DNA of 64,000 nt from Oscarella lobularis (GCF_947507565.1 NC_089179.1:1426681-1490680), one strand, 5' to 3'. Positions 1 to 12,909 are shown, counted from the first letter of the stretch. Notes: generated by a model not told the origin, from the sequence alone. Translations and numbers: made by a program.

Positions 1-40
1 ATAATAACGTACATATGAGATGATTGCTTTTTTGATACAG

Positions 41-659
41 GTCATCAGCAACTCATCAATGAGGTTCTGTTTTCACCCGACGGCCGAATAATTGCTAGCG
101 CCTCGTTCGACAAGTCAATCAAATTGTGGGACGGCAAAACCGGAAAGTAAGAGAAACGTGAATAGTAGTTGGATGCTCCGCTATATTTGCAATGGAATCC
201 AGGTTTCTTGCAGCGTTGAGAGGACATGTCGGTGCCGTTTACCAAGTAAGAAATGTGTGGTCGTTCTCCTTAGCAGATTGTATAGTTGAGTTCTATTTGA
301 GATTGCCTGGTCGGCTGATAGTCGACTATTGTGCAGTGGCAGTGCAGACAGTACACTAAAAGTACAATCCTCTGTAACCAAATCCAACATTTCATTCAAA
401 CGTTTTTGTCGGTCAAAAGATATGGGATATGAAGACAAAGAAATTAACGATGGATCTACCAGGTCACGCAGACGAGGTTTTATTTTCTAATTCAATCAAT
501 CAAGCAATCTAACAAAAAGGTGAACAGGTTTTCTCTGTTGACTGGAATCCAGATGGAGAACGCGTTGTCAGTGGAGGACGAGACAAAGTCCTAAAGTTGT
601 AAGCAAAGGAAGGTCTATTTGTAAAGTTTATCAGTGTACTTTGTAGATGGAGGCGGTAG
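41..659 (+). CDS. NLE1: NLE1 (Notchless homologue), C-terminal WD40 repeats, 5' partial
   Basis: NLE1 is a WD40 protein required for maturation of the large ribosomal subunit in the nucleolus, acting with the AAA ATPase Rea1/MDN1. Only the last repeats are in the window. Exons read as 41-146, 203-245, 302-361, 420-476, 528-598 and 647-659, with GT-AG introns of about 50-60 bp. The first exon encodes [15 protein letters not shown] and the fourth contains LPGHADE; both match vertebrate NLE1 closely. A stop (TAA) appears just past 598 if the last intron is ignored, but splicing 598 to 647 gives the conserved ending LWRR-stop. The next gene starts 90 bp downstream on the same strand. Confidence 0.9.
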
Positions 660-700
660 TAACGCAGAAAAGAATAACATAATTTAGCGCGTCGCTCGTG

Positions 701-708
701 TCACGTGA
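701..708. promoter_or_regulatory. E-box-type palindrome TCACGTGA before ASNS copy 1
   Basis: The palindrome TCACGTGA lies 42 bp before the start codon of the first asparagine-synthetase-like gene, inside the 90-bp spacer after NLE1. CACGTG is the core site of bHLH-zipper factors (MITF/TFE, USF, MYC/MAX). Only the motif is seen; a regulatory role is inferred. Confidence 0.35.
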
Positions 709-749
709 ACTCCATTGTTTTGAGCGTGAACGTCTATCTCTCTCAAAAC

Positions 750-2449
750 ATGTGCGGCATTTGGGCCGTGTTCGGTGCAAAATCCGACGTAAAAGGACTC
801 TGCTTGCACGCAATGAAGGTGGCTCATCGAGGTCCGGACGCATTCGCGATCGAGTCGATTCCCGCCTTTGCTCGCTCGTGTCTCGCCTTTTATCGCCTCG
901 CCATCGTCGGCTTGTCGCTCGGCATGCAGCCGATGAAGCTCGCCGCTTATCCGCACCTCACGCTCATCTTCAACGGCGAGATCTACAACTGGAAGGAGCT
1001 CGGCGATCGCTACGATCTCCCGTACGAAAAGCACTCGGACGGCGAAGCCATTATTCATCTCTACGCTCGCTTCGGAGCGAGCGAGATGGCTCGGATGCTT
1101 GACGGAATCTTCGCCTTTTGCATTGTCGATACGAAGGAGAGAAAAGTCGTCTTGGGTCGAGACCTCTTCGGTATCAAACCACTATTCACATTTCAAAACG
1201 AAGGTAATCATTGAATAATTAGTTACTTAGAGAAATCAGGGTCTCTAAGTAGTAATCATATAATAGGAATGCTAGCACTATGTTCTGAAGTCAAAGGATT
1301 GATTGAACTGCCTGATAAAAAGGACGCCATAATTGATCACTTTCCTCCTGGTCACGTGCAATCTTTTGACGTCACCGAAGCCGGCGATGTCGTGCCTGGC
1401 GAAAAAACGCCGTTTCTTCGTATAGGAGAGAGCGACATATCTGATCTACCCACTAACGATCCATTGGCCAATATTCGAAATCTTCTCAAAGAGGCTGTGA
1501 AAAAGCGTCTCATGTCAGACCGACCCATTGGCTGCCTCCTATCCGGCGGACTCGACTCGAGCCTCGTCACAGCGCTATCTGTCGAATGCATGAAAGAACG
1601 CGACGCCAACTATCGCATTCCAACGTTCTGCATTGGACTCGAAGGAAGCGTAGACATCAAGGCGGCACGCATCACGGCCAAACACTTGGGCACGGATCAC
1701 CACGAAATCATCTTGACGCCTCGAGAAGGCTACGACGTCTTGCAAGACGTCATCTACTCGTTGGAAACGTTTGACATGATCGTCACTCGCGGCTCGATCC
1801 CCATGTATCTCATATCAAAGTACATAAGAGAGCATCTCGACACGCCCGTCATCATGTCCGGCGAAGGTTCCGACGAACTGTGTCAGGGCTACGAATGCTT
1901 TCGCGAATTCGCTTCCGCGTTCGATGCCGATTCGAAGTCGAGACGTTATCTGAAGGATCTTTACCTCTATGACGTTCTGAGGGTCGATCGGGTGACGTCG
2001 GCTCACGGTCTCGAGTTGCGCGTTCCTTTTCTCGATAAACGCTTCACGTCGTATTATCTGTCGTTGTCGGCGAAAGAGCGCTGGAATGAGAAAGGAATCG
2101 AGAAGCATTTGCTGAGAAAAGCGTTCGACGGCACCGGCTTGCTGCCCGACGAAATATTGTGGAGACCGAAATTGGGATTTAGTCACGGGGTGTCGTCGAA
2201 GGAACAGACGTGGTTCGGTCTACTGGAAAATTTTGCTCAAGACAAGGTGCTCTCTATCCTGCGTTATTTATTTATTTATTTTCTCAAATGTGACGTTCCT
2301 TGTAGGTTAGCGCCGCGATGTTGTCGTCAGCCGGACAAACGTTTGAAGGTGTTCAACCGACGACAAGGGAAACGTACTATTACAGGCAGATTTTCGAAGA
2401 ACGGTTTCCCAACTGCAGTCACCTTGTTCCCCACTACTGGACTCCGTAA
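750..2449 (+). CDS. ASNS: asparagine synthetase (glutamine-hydrolysing), tandem copy 1
   Basis: Makes asparagine from aspartate, ATP and glutamine in the cytosol. Exons 750-1203, 1267-2246 and 2306-2449 give 525 residues (human ASNS has 561). The start at 750 is chosen because it puts the catalytic cysteine at position 2 (MCGIWAVFG), as class II glutamine amidotransferases require; upstream in-frame codons would bury it. Visible motifs are HRGPDAF, YRLAIV, NGEIYN, the ATP-pyrophosphatase loop SGGLDSS and [11 protein letters not shown]. The C-terminal exon has YYYRQIFEERFP and HYW as in animal ASNS. It ends HYWTP with TAA at 2447-2449, shorter than human; a GTAAG donor overlapping that stop leaves the extreme C-terminus uncertain. 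Confidence 0.88.
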
Positions 2450-2532
2450 GAAGGATTAGCCGCGAAAGCGGAGGTCTAACTTGTTTTTTCCGGACTGTTC
2501 TCGTTGATATTTCTCATTTGCACATGCAGGAA

Positions 2533-4200
2533 ATGAGAGGAATTCGAGCTCTCTTCGGTGTCGAGAACGGAAACGACGTCGAGAAATGTCTCCGACTCTA
2601 TCCGAGAACGGCGAGCGAACGCGAGCGGGGTTTTGATATCGCCGCGCTAGTAAACGCTTTCCAATCGCACGACTATCCTCATCTGAGCGTGGCCTACAAC
2701 GGGGAGATCTACAACCGGCGTCAGCTGATTGCTACGTACGGATTTCCTGACGAGAGCAGTGATGCCGATTTTCTCCTTCGCTCGTACTGTCGGGTGGGAG
2801 TCGAGGAGACGGCCCGAGCATTGGATGGCATATTCGCTTTCTGCATAGTCGACACAAAACGCCGAACCATTCATTTAGGCAGAGATACGTTTGGTGTCAA
2901 GCCGCTGTTCTCTTTCTACCAGGATGGTACGTTATATGTTAGTCAAGCCGGATTTCTCACGTACAATACCATCTTAGGAAGACTCGGTGTTTGTTCCGAG
3001 ACAAAGGGGCTCATTGACGTGCCATCCAGAAATGGGGCTCCTATAGATCATTTTCCTCCTGGACACGTTCAGTCCTTCGAGATTACCGATACAGGTCGGA
3101 TTGTGCCGGGCGAGATGAAGTCATTTCTGAAAATAGGTGAATGCGATTTGTCCGGCTTGCATCTGTCGTCCGATCCGTTGGCTAACATACGGTACCTGTT
3201 CAAAGAGGCGGTAAAGAAGCGTCTTCCCGAGAGTGACGTTCCCGTCTGCTCATTTCTGTCTGGCGGACTCGATTCCAGTCTCGTGGCGAGTGTCGTGGTC
3301 GAGTGCATGAAAGAGAGGGGATTCAAGCAGAAAGTGAAGACCTTTTCAATTGGCACGGAGGCGAGCTCCGACATCCAAGCGGCGCGTATCGTAGCCAAGC
3401 ATCTGGGCACGGATCACCACGAAATTCCCATTCCTGCAGAGAAGGGACTCGCTGCCATGCGAAAGGCAATCTATTTGACGGAAACGTTCGAAGTCGTCAC
3501 TCTTCGCGGCGTCGTTCCCCAGCTCTTGGCGTCGGAATACGTCAAGGAAAAGATGACAAAGCAAAACGTCAATCCGATTATATGTTTCGCCGGTGACGGA
3601 GCCGACGAGCTTTCTCAGGGATACACCTACTTTTTCAACGCGCCGTCCGCCGCCGACGCCGATGTCGAGTCGAGATGGTTACTCCAGAGTCTCCATGTTA
3701 CCGATCTTCTGAGAGTCGATCGAGTGACGACCGATTGCGGAATCGACGTTCGTCTGCCGTATCTGGATAACTATCTCACCTCTTACATTTTGTCTCTGCC
3801 GCCCGAAGATCGTCAGCCTCAAAAGGGATTCGAAAAATATCTAATTCGAAGGGCTTTTGAGTGCACCGGTTTGCTGCCGGACAAAATTCTTTGGAGATCT
3901 AAAGTGCTTTTCAGTGACGGAGTGTCGACGAGCGAAGAGAGATCGTGGTTCACTCTTCTTGAAGAATTCGTTGATAGGCAGGTCAGATAATCTTGGAGAA
4001 GTAATTGGCAGTACATAAGTAGTAAAGTACCTAAATAGGTCAGCGATGATATGCTGGCTGCCGCTGGCGCGAGGTTCGTGGATGGGCTTGTGCCCCAGAC
4101 AAAAGAAGGCTACTACTATAGAGCATGCTTTGAGGAGAATTTTCCTGGGTGCAGCCAACTGGTTCCGCACTATTACAGTTCCAAATGGACAGATCATTAG
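2533..4200 (+). CDS. asparagine-synthetase-like protein lacking the glutaminase cysteine, tandem copy 2
   Basis: Paralogue of its neighbours. Exons 2533-2926, 2978-3981 and 4039-4200 give 519 residues. The synthetase half is intact: SGGLDSS, ATP-pyrophosphatase context and GDGADELSQGY. The amidotransferase half is degraded: the N-terminus reads MRGIRALFG where both neighbours read MCGIW, so the Cys2 nucleophile is Arg; HRGPD and the RLAIV strand are missing, and the domain is about a dozen residues shorter. NGEIYN remains. An earlier in-frame ATG at 2524 does not restore a cysteine. It is predicted unable to hydrolyse glutamine; it could use free ammonia, act non-enzymatically, or be decaying. 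The synthetase ORF is open with good splice sites, so I do not call it a pseudogene. Intron 1 is 51 bp, in frame and stop-free. Confidence 0.8.
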
Positions 4201-4304
4201 ACTGACGACGTAACCGTGTCCGTATATCTATATTCTAATGCGCCGCGTGCTTGTATTCATTCCCAATTGTGCTTCCCCCAGAGGTCGTACACGTGTACGC
4301 GAGA

Positions 4305-4312
4305 TGACGTCA
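4305..4312. promoter_or_regulatory. CRE palindrome TGACGTCA upstream of ASNS copy 3
   Basis: A perfect TGACGTCA lies about 60 bp before the ATG at 4373, in the 172-bp spacer between copies 2 and 3. This is the CREB/ATF consensus. Vertebrate ASNS is induced through ATF4-type bZIP sites during amino-acid starvation, so a bZIP site here is plausible. The motif is seen; function is inferred. Confidence 0.4.
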
Positions 4313-4372
4313 AGAGCACGCGCCTAGCGCATTTCCCTTCCAGTTGACCAGAGCACTTCCTCCGATCGAACT

Positions 4373-5989
4373 ATGTGCGGCATCTGGGCTCTGTTCGGCT
4401 CGGACGACGACGTCCAAGCGCTGTGCGTTCACTGCCGACGCGTATCGCATCGCGGTCCGGACGCGTTTCGCATCGAATCGATTCCGGCCTTTCCCGACTC
4501 CTGTATCGGCTTCCATCGTCTCGCCATCGTCGACCAAGTGTACGGAATGCAACCGCTAAAAGTCAGCGCCTATCCCCATCTCTGGCTCATCTACAACGGC
4601 GAAATCTACAACTGTCGCGACGTCGGCGAAAAGTTCAATTTTCACTACGAAACGGGCATGGACGGCGAGGCGATTCTACATCTCTACGCGCGATTCGGCG
4701 CCGAGACGATGGCTCGCCTGCTCGACGGCGTCTTCGCTTTCTGCGTCGTCGACACGAAAGAACGACAGATTCATCTCGGACGCGACATCTTCGGCGTTCG
4801 ACCTCTATTCACGTTGCACGACAAAGGTAGAGTAGATAGAGAGGGGGAGGGGTGAAGACGCCTACGGTTTAGTAGGAGAGGCGCCCGAAAAAAATATTTT
4901 TTTCTGGGAAGGAGGGGGAGCTTTGAAAGAGACTGCGTTTTTTGTTGGGGATGGGGTTCCTAAGAGGAACTTGGTGAATACTACAGTATGTTTTCAGGTA
5001 TGTTGTCCTTGTGCTCTGAGGCAAAAGGTCTCATCGATTTACGACAACGCAAAAGTGACGAACTGATTCGTCCCTTTCCACCCGGTCACTTTCACTCGTT
5101 CACCGTTTCCGACAGCGGTCGCGTGGAATCCATGGAGATGAAACGATTCTTAGCCATAGGTGGTTCGGATTTCACGGAAGTTGCCCGCATCGATCAAACG
5201 GACACCGCCGCCAATATTCGTCTTCTACTCAAGGAGGCTGTGAAAAAACGTCTGATGGCAGACCGTCGAATCGGTTGCCTACTCTCCGGCGGTCTCGACT
5301 CGAGTCTCGTAGCGGCACTGCTCGTCGAGTGTCTACACGAAGCCAATTGCAAGTACAAAGTCCAAACGTTCGCCATCGGAATGGAGGGCAGTCCGGACGT
5401 GGCCGCCGCTCGCGTCATGGCCAAGCATCTCGACACCGAACACCACGAGGTCAGCTTCACGCCGGAGCAGGGAATCGAAGCGCTGCGCAACGTGATTGGC
5501 TCCCTAGAAAGCTTCGACATCACGACGATTCGGGCGTCCGTTGGAATGTATCTCGTTGCCGAGTACGTGAAAACGCAGACGGACACGACGGTCATCTTTT
5601 CCGGCGAAGGATCCGACGAACTCTGCCAGGGTTACATCTACTTCCACAAGGCGCCGTCGGCGCAGGAGGCGGACGCCGAGTCGCGTCGTCTACTCCACGA
5701 TCTCTATCTCTACGATAATCTGAGAGCCGATCGGACGACGGCGGCGCACGGGCTCGAGTTGCGCGTGCCTTTCTTGATAAGTTTTTCACGTCCTATTATC
5801 TGTCTTTGCCCCAGGAGGATCGTCAGCCGAAAAACGGGGTCGAGAAGCATTTGCTGCGCAGTGCATTTGCTGGAAACCGGGCTCCTGCCGGACGAGATTC
5901 TCTGGCGGCCAAAGGAGGCGTTTAGCGACGGCGTTTCGTCGCAGAAACAGTCCTGGTTCAAATTGCTTCAGGAAAGTGTCAAGGACAAG
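4373..5989 (+). CDS. ASNS: asparagine synthetase, tandem copy 3, with two compensating frameshifts; 3' end lost in gap
   Basis: Exons 4373-4826 and 4998-5989; the short last exon should lie in the adjacent gap. The N-terminus MCGIWALFG keeps Cys2, with [27 protein letters not shown] and [11 protein letters not shown] present, so both half-reactions look intact. Odd: after ELRVPFL (near 5773) the frame yields about 34 unrelated residues, then resumes the family sequence at [12 protein letters not shown] (near 5877). Reading this interval one frame over gives FTSYYLSL and EKHLLR, exactly as in copy 1. The sequence therefore behaves as if one T is missing near 5773 and one A is extra near 5874. 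This is either a genuine compensated double indel that scrambles a helix of the synthetase domain, or two homopolymer errors. Confidence 0.8.
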
Positions 5990-6036
5990 GTCGGTTGAAT
6001 AGAGTGGAGAGCACGTATTTTTTATTATATGTTTTG

Positions 6037-6236
6037 NNNNNNNNNNNNNNNNNNNNNNNNNNNNNNNNNNNNNNNNNNNNNNNNNNNNNNNNNNNNNNNN
6101 NNNNNNNNNNNNNNNNNNNNNNNNNNNNNNNNNNNNNNNNNNNNNNNNNNNNNNNNNNNNNNNNNNNNNNNNNNNNNNNNNNNNNNNNNNNNNNNNNNNN
6201 NNNNNNNNNNNNNNNNNNNNNNNNNNNNNNNNNNNN
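6037..6236. other. assembly gap 1 (200 N)
   Basis: Exactly 200 N, the usual placeholder for a gap of unknown size. It hides the last exon of ASNS copy 3 and the start of the SEC14-like gene, so the real distance is probably larger than shown. Confidence 0.98.
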
Positions 6237-7047
6237 CCTGCTCTATGGACTGTGCAAGCCGTTCATTGCCGATGAAACTAAGAAAAAGATCCACTTTCTT
6301 GGAAGTAAGGATTTTCACAAATCAGTTCGGTATGCGTAAGGGTCTTTTAGGGGAGTGGAAAGATGTGCTGCGGAAGGTGATACATCCGGATCAGTTGCCC
6401 AGCCATTACGGTGGCGATGCTATGGGAATCGACGGAGATCCTGCCTGCGGAGTGCGAGTGGACTATTCACTTGTATCGTAACGCAAAGATTTGTATAGAT
6501 TTGCCTGGGCGGAACAGTTCCAGAGAAGTATTTTCTTGCCAACGCTGGTCACCTTAGTAAGGACGGCGCCGACTGTAGACGAGCGACGATTTCGGCTGGT
6601 CATAAATTGGACGTCAATGTGGAGGTCACTGACCCTGAGAGCACGTTGCGGTATTAGAGGATGCTTGAGCACATACAGTTATTTAATACGCAATATTAGG
6701 TGGGAGTTTAGAACTGAGCAGAACGACATCGCTTTTGCTTTGATGTTTAAAAGTCAGCGTACCGGTAGTAGTAGTGAGGATGGAGAGTTTCTGGTAAAGA
6801 CTGTACTCGCTTGTTTACACGTTTGAGTGAACTTATTTTGACGTTAGTTGGCTAAGGAGAAAAAGGAGTGTGACCTGATTCCTGAGAAGGGTCAATATTT
6901 GTGCTCGCAAACAGGCATTTGTAGGTCGATTGAAAGATTTCGTCAACTATGTGTAGCAGTGTTTTTGCAGATACACTAAGATTTGACAACACAAGCAGCT
7001 GGATCAAATCAAAGAAAATATTCTTTTACTACGATCTAAGTAAGTAA
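6237..7047 (+). CDS. SEC14-like lipid-transfer protein, end of CRAL-TRIO plus GOLD domain, 5' partial
   Basis: Related to the animal SEC14L2-type family, cytosolic proteins that bind tocopherols, squalene or phosphoinositides. Exons 6237-6304, 6351-6472, 6499-6650, 6700-6793, 6848-6920 and 6971-7047 join in frame to a TAA at 7045-7047 (195 codons). The first encodes KPFIADETKKKIHFLG, then HPDQLPSHYGG, both hallmarks of the end of the SEC14 lipid-binding domain. The GOLD domain follows: GGTVPEKYF, LRWEFRTEQNDIAFALMF and YTLRFDNTSSW match SEC14L GOLD strands. The 26-bp intron 6473-6498 is unusually short, so that junction is less certain. The N-terminus is lost in the gap. Which SEC14L paralogue it is cannot be told. 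Confidence 0.82.
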
Positions 7048-7161
7048 GGTGGAGGTAAGGTACATTATTTAACACTTTGACTTTATTACACTTTACGATA
7101 TTTTTTTTGTGGTATAAATTTGCACATGTGACAAATTATACGGGCCGTTTCTGTTGGAGCC

Positions 7162-8236
7162 ATGTTTCACCTCCGCTTTGTAGCGGCCGGCTTTTGCTAC
7201 CACTATTCCCTCTATTTCCTCGTTTTAAAGTGCACGAGAGTATGCGAAGCATTGAAAACTCGTCTCGACGAATACGAGAAGCGCAGTTTCAGCAAGAGGT
7301 GGCGAAAAAAGCGATACGTCACGTCCACCGTTGTTGAACTTTCCTCCCTCTCTCCCAGATTTGTCGAAATGGTTCGAGGAATACTTGCAACTATCGTGGG
7401 AATCCATGCCATGCATTCATGCTCCGTCGATATCCTTCACGATCAGTAAGACACACCCACGCGTCGTCTCCCCCTTCGACGAATTGTCGCTATTCTAGAG
7501 ATCCTTTCGTCGATTCGTTTATCAGTTTTGGCATAACGTTCTTTGTGTACGACATCCAAGCGATGTACTGGACGCACAGAGCGAAATTGGGTGCAGGCAT
7601 TGTGGGCTTCATCGAAAAGAAGTGGCCCTATATTGTGCACCATGGAGTCATTGCCTTTATCATTGGCCCATTTGTCATTGTAAGGCATAGCATCCCTATC
7701 TATTCATACTAATACTCGCAACTCTTCTTCAGACGTACAGACGAGATATGGGTGATTATTTTTTTGGTTGCTTTATGATTTCTGACTTGGCTGTTGTTCT
7801 TCTCTGCATTTGTCTTCTAATGAGACAGGTGATAGGCATCTTATTTTGATTTTCTCTGCGACTAATTACTCTTGATTTCCTATAGGCTCATTTAGACGAT
7901 GTCTACAATCTTTTGTATGTTGGCTGCGGCATTCTTTTGGCCGTCGTCTTTTTGCTATGTCGCGTTCTCATTTTTCCCTTCATGTATTGGAGATACGCGA
8001 AGTGGAGAGGCTACTCGACTATTCTGGAAGGAATGCGAGAAATTCCGTGGTTTTGTAATGGAAGCTGTTTGCTCATTTTTCTGCCTCAAGTCTACTGGTT
8101 TCTAGTGATTGCCGGAAAACTGGTTCAAAGAGCCGTTCGTTACGCAAACTCAGACGAAAGCAGCGTTGCATTGAATGACACAAAAGTCAGACCACAAATC
8201 GAAGCAGAGAGACAACAAGAAAAGAAAACGCATTGA
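7162..8236 (+). CDS. TLCD3: TLC-domain membrane protein, TLCD3 (FAM57) family
   Basis: TLCD3/FAM57 proteins are multi-pass membrane proteins of ER and plasma membrane linked to ceramide and ether-lipid metabolism; a ceramide synthase activity has been proposed but is debated. Exons 7162-7445, 7499-7679, 7733-7828 and 7886-8236 give 303 residues. Diagnostic stretches are FVYDIQAMYW, the HH pair in YIVHHGVIAF, the GDYFFGCF segment and CRVLIFPFMYW, then LPQVYWFLVIAGKLVQ near the C-terminus; all align with human TLCD3A/B. About six hydrophobic segments are visible. The tail after the last helix is hydrophilic and variable. The start at 7162 gives a hydrophobic N-terminus. HPD ends only 23 bp away on the opposite strand. 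Confidence 0.85.
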
Positions 8237-8259
8237 AACAATTAGCAAATTGAAGTGTG

Positions 8260-10156
<1,897 letters not shown>

Positions 10157-10262
10157 AGTTTTCTGACGCGAATAGAGGCCCAAATCACAGCGAAAAGCAG
10201 AGCGGTTTCGGTTCGGTACGGAGAAATCGTGTCCGGGGCTGCGGAATCCGGGGCACTCCTCA
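10157..10262. promoter_or_regulatory. shared HPD/ARMC5 head-to-head promoter region
   Basis: The HPD start codon (minus) and the ARMC5-like start codon (plus) are only 106 bp apart, so both promoters and 5' leaders must overlap here. A TCACGTGA palindrome lies just inside HPD intron 1 at 10113-10120. No TATA box is evident. A bidirectional promoter is inferred from layout. Confidence 0.5.
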
Positions 10263-12826
10263 ATGGAAGTCAAGGAGCTCGTTTGCTCCTTGGACAGCGC
10301 CAGTAGCGACGATGCGACGCGCGAGGCTCTCCAGGAGTTCAAGAGAACGAAAAGCAAGACAACGGGAGCGGTGAAAGCGTTTCGCGAAGCAGGCGGCACG
10401 TCCATTCTCGTCGAACTCGTCAAATCGACGCGCGACGACAAAATCGCGCGCTTGGCCGTCAGCGCTTTTGCCGACTGCTGCAGAGAGCCGGGCTTTCAAG
10501 CAGAAATCCGCGAGAACGATTATTTGGACGTACCGAGTAATTCAAATAAATGAAATAATTTCAAAAATTTAACTACTAAAGTCTTTGTTTAGTGGAACTT
10601 CTCAAAGCCGAAAGTTGCTACGTGCAAGCTCGTTCTGCACGTGCCATAGCCAATCTAGCGAAAAATTCCCAAAATTGGACCTATTACGCCGAAAAAAATA
10701 TAGTCGGTCAACTTTTGGACATGCTGATTCGAAGTCGGGACGTCGACTTGCAGGACTGCGGTCTTCGCGCTCTCAGCGTCTTCCTCACGAACCGATCGTC
10801 GCGTCGACAATTCTTCGATCGCAACGGAGTCAAATACGTCGTCGAGTGCTTGGGTTCGAGATCGCCGATCGTCGCCGTCGGCGCTCTGCGCGTCGTCGAG
10901 ACGATGAGCGCGCGTCAGAACGACGAGCTGGCGAAACAGTTGGCCGCCACCGACGACGGATTCGATCGTCTCCTCAAACTTCTCGCGAGTCCCAAACCGA
11001 AAATTCAAATGTCCGTGGCGAGATGTTTGTCGCTGTGGGCGGAGTCCGTTCCGCAGGTGGCGAGTCGAGCGGAACTCGGCGCTCTTCTCGCCGAGGCGAA
11101 ATCGACGACGAACGACGCGCTGAAGCGATTGATCGTCTTTACGCTCTGCACGCTGTGCCGTCACGCCTGGTGTCGACTCGAAATGGCCAAAGACGAAACG
11201 CTTCGCTATCTCGTTCAAGTTCTCGGCGACGACGACATGTGGCCCTATCATCACAACGTCCTCTCCGGTCTCATATGCTATTATTACGACGAAGACGGAC
11301 TGAGGAATTTAGTCGATCTCGGCATCGTTTCGATACTGGCCAAACGACTGGGTAATATACTCGACTATACGGTGAGACGAGACGACAAGGCGCGTCGAAG
11401 TCGGGAACAGCAATCTCCGGCACTCAGTCCGTCTCCTCTTGCTCAAATATCTCCCTCCTCGTCTCCGCCTCATTTTTCTTTGGGTTCTGCGTCGCCTTCT
11501 CCTCAAACGTCTCCCTTCTCGTCTCCGCCTCGTGGCTGCGTACAAGTGTCTCCCTCCTCTTCTCCTCTTCTCAGCACTTCTCCACAATCGGATATGGACG
11601 TAACGGCCGTCGATTCGGCTCGAGATGCTATCGTCAAGATGCTATATAAAATTTGTCTTATCAAGACGTGCGTTCCCGCTTTCTTGCGAAGCAATATTCT
11701 TCGCACGCTCGTTCGCTGCGTTGCCGGCGCGCTCGAAACGCACTCGCACGCCTTTCGCATCCTATCGCGTCTCTTCGACCTATCCGGATGCTTCGAACAC
11801 GTCGTCACGCTTCAAACCCCGTCGCTCGTCCATCGTCGACTGTGTCTGCATCGCGACGAACGACAGAGATGCGAAGGCAAGCGACTGATGCGCTTTCTTC
11901 AGATCAAAACCGAATCGGAGTACGGGCAGGGAGTGATCGAGCACACGCTACTCAGAGGATCCGAACGCGAGAGAAAAGCTTTTCTGATTTCCATGCCCTA
12001 CGTGTGCAAGCAGAAAAGCGTCTGCAGGAAACTCTTTATCAAGCACAAGTGGATCGAATCGGTTATAAACATTCTAAGGCAATCTGATGAGAACGACGAC
12101 AGTGCGACGATAAACATCTGCGGGGGATTTTCGGTTCTGGCGAAAACTCTGCTCGCAGAGGAAGAGGAGGACGTTGAGCCGTTGAAGAAAGTGAGGAGAA
12201 AAGACAGCGCTCCTTTTGTTTGCCGTTCCGACACTTTGAGCGCGACGGAACAACGCGTGGAGTTGAAACTCGACGGCGGAGAAGTGGTGACCTGTTGCGC
12301 CGAGGCTTTGATCAAATGTTCGGACTATTTCGAAGCGATGCTGACCGGATCGTTTCGCGAGTCGGCGCTGAAACTCGACCGTATTTCGTTGCCGGGTGTA
12401 TCCTATGCGTCTCTGTTTGCCGTCGTTCATTGGGCGCAGGGTTGTTCGTGGAAATGCGCCGCGGGGAAAGGCGAAGGAGAGACGGACGCAAACGGACTGG
12501 ATTTCGCCTTGGACGTCATGTCGCTGGCGAACAAGTTTCTGATGAACGATCTGAAGGACGAGTGTCAGTGGCACGCAGCGCGCCAATTGTCGACCGAAAA
12601 TGTCGTCGACGTCTTCTACGTCGCGTGCACGCACGACGCCGAGCTTCTAGCGAATCAGTGCTGTCTCTTTTGGCTACGAATGGACGACTTTGTCGTTCAA
12701 TGGTCGATTTTCAAGGGCTGGATAGACAACGCAGAAAGGGAAAACGTCTTCAAAGCTATCCACTGTTTATTTACGTCAGCACTAACAAGTGAAATGTCAG
12801 CCAGTGAACAGCGAACGACGCATTGA
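10263..12826 (+). CDS. ARMC5: ARMC5-like protein (armadillo repeats plus BTB domain)
   Basis: ARMC5 is a CUL3 substrate adaptor; in mammals it directs turnover of RNA polymerase II subunit RPB1 and limits adrenal growth. Exons 10263-10536 and 10593-12826 give 835 residues (human about 935). The N-terminal two-thirds holds ARM-type helices, for example SARAIANLAKN and DLQDCGLRALSVFLTN. A linker rich in Ser and Pro follows (about 11400-11590), then more helices. The C-terminal BTB/POZ domain starts around VELKLDGGEVVTC with CSDYFEAMLTGSFRES, and ends with BACK-like helices. The ARM-linker-ARM-BTB order supports ARMC5 over other ARM/BTB proteins such as ABTB1. Most of the coding sequence is a single long exon. 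Its 3' part (from 12117) is repeated after gap 2. Confidence 0.75.
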
Positions 12827-12909
12827 TAAACGATTCGAATTGTTACAGTTGCAGCTATAAAGTGTCAAAAGGGAAGAGTGTCAGGCCACTGTAGGCCATT
12901 TTTGACGTA

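Noticed and set aside
6237-6480. ASNS copy 3 continuing after gap 1
   Set aside because: Sequence after the gap encodes SEC14 motifs (HPDQLPSHYGG), not the asparagine-synthetase C-terminus.
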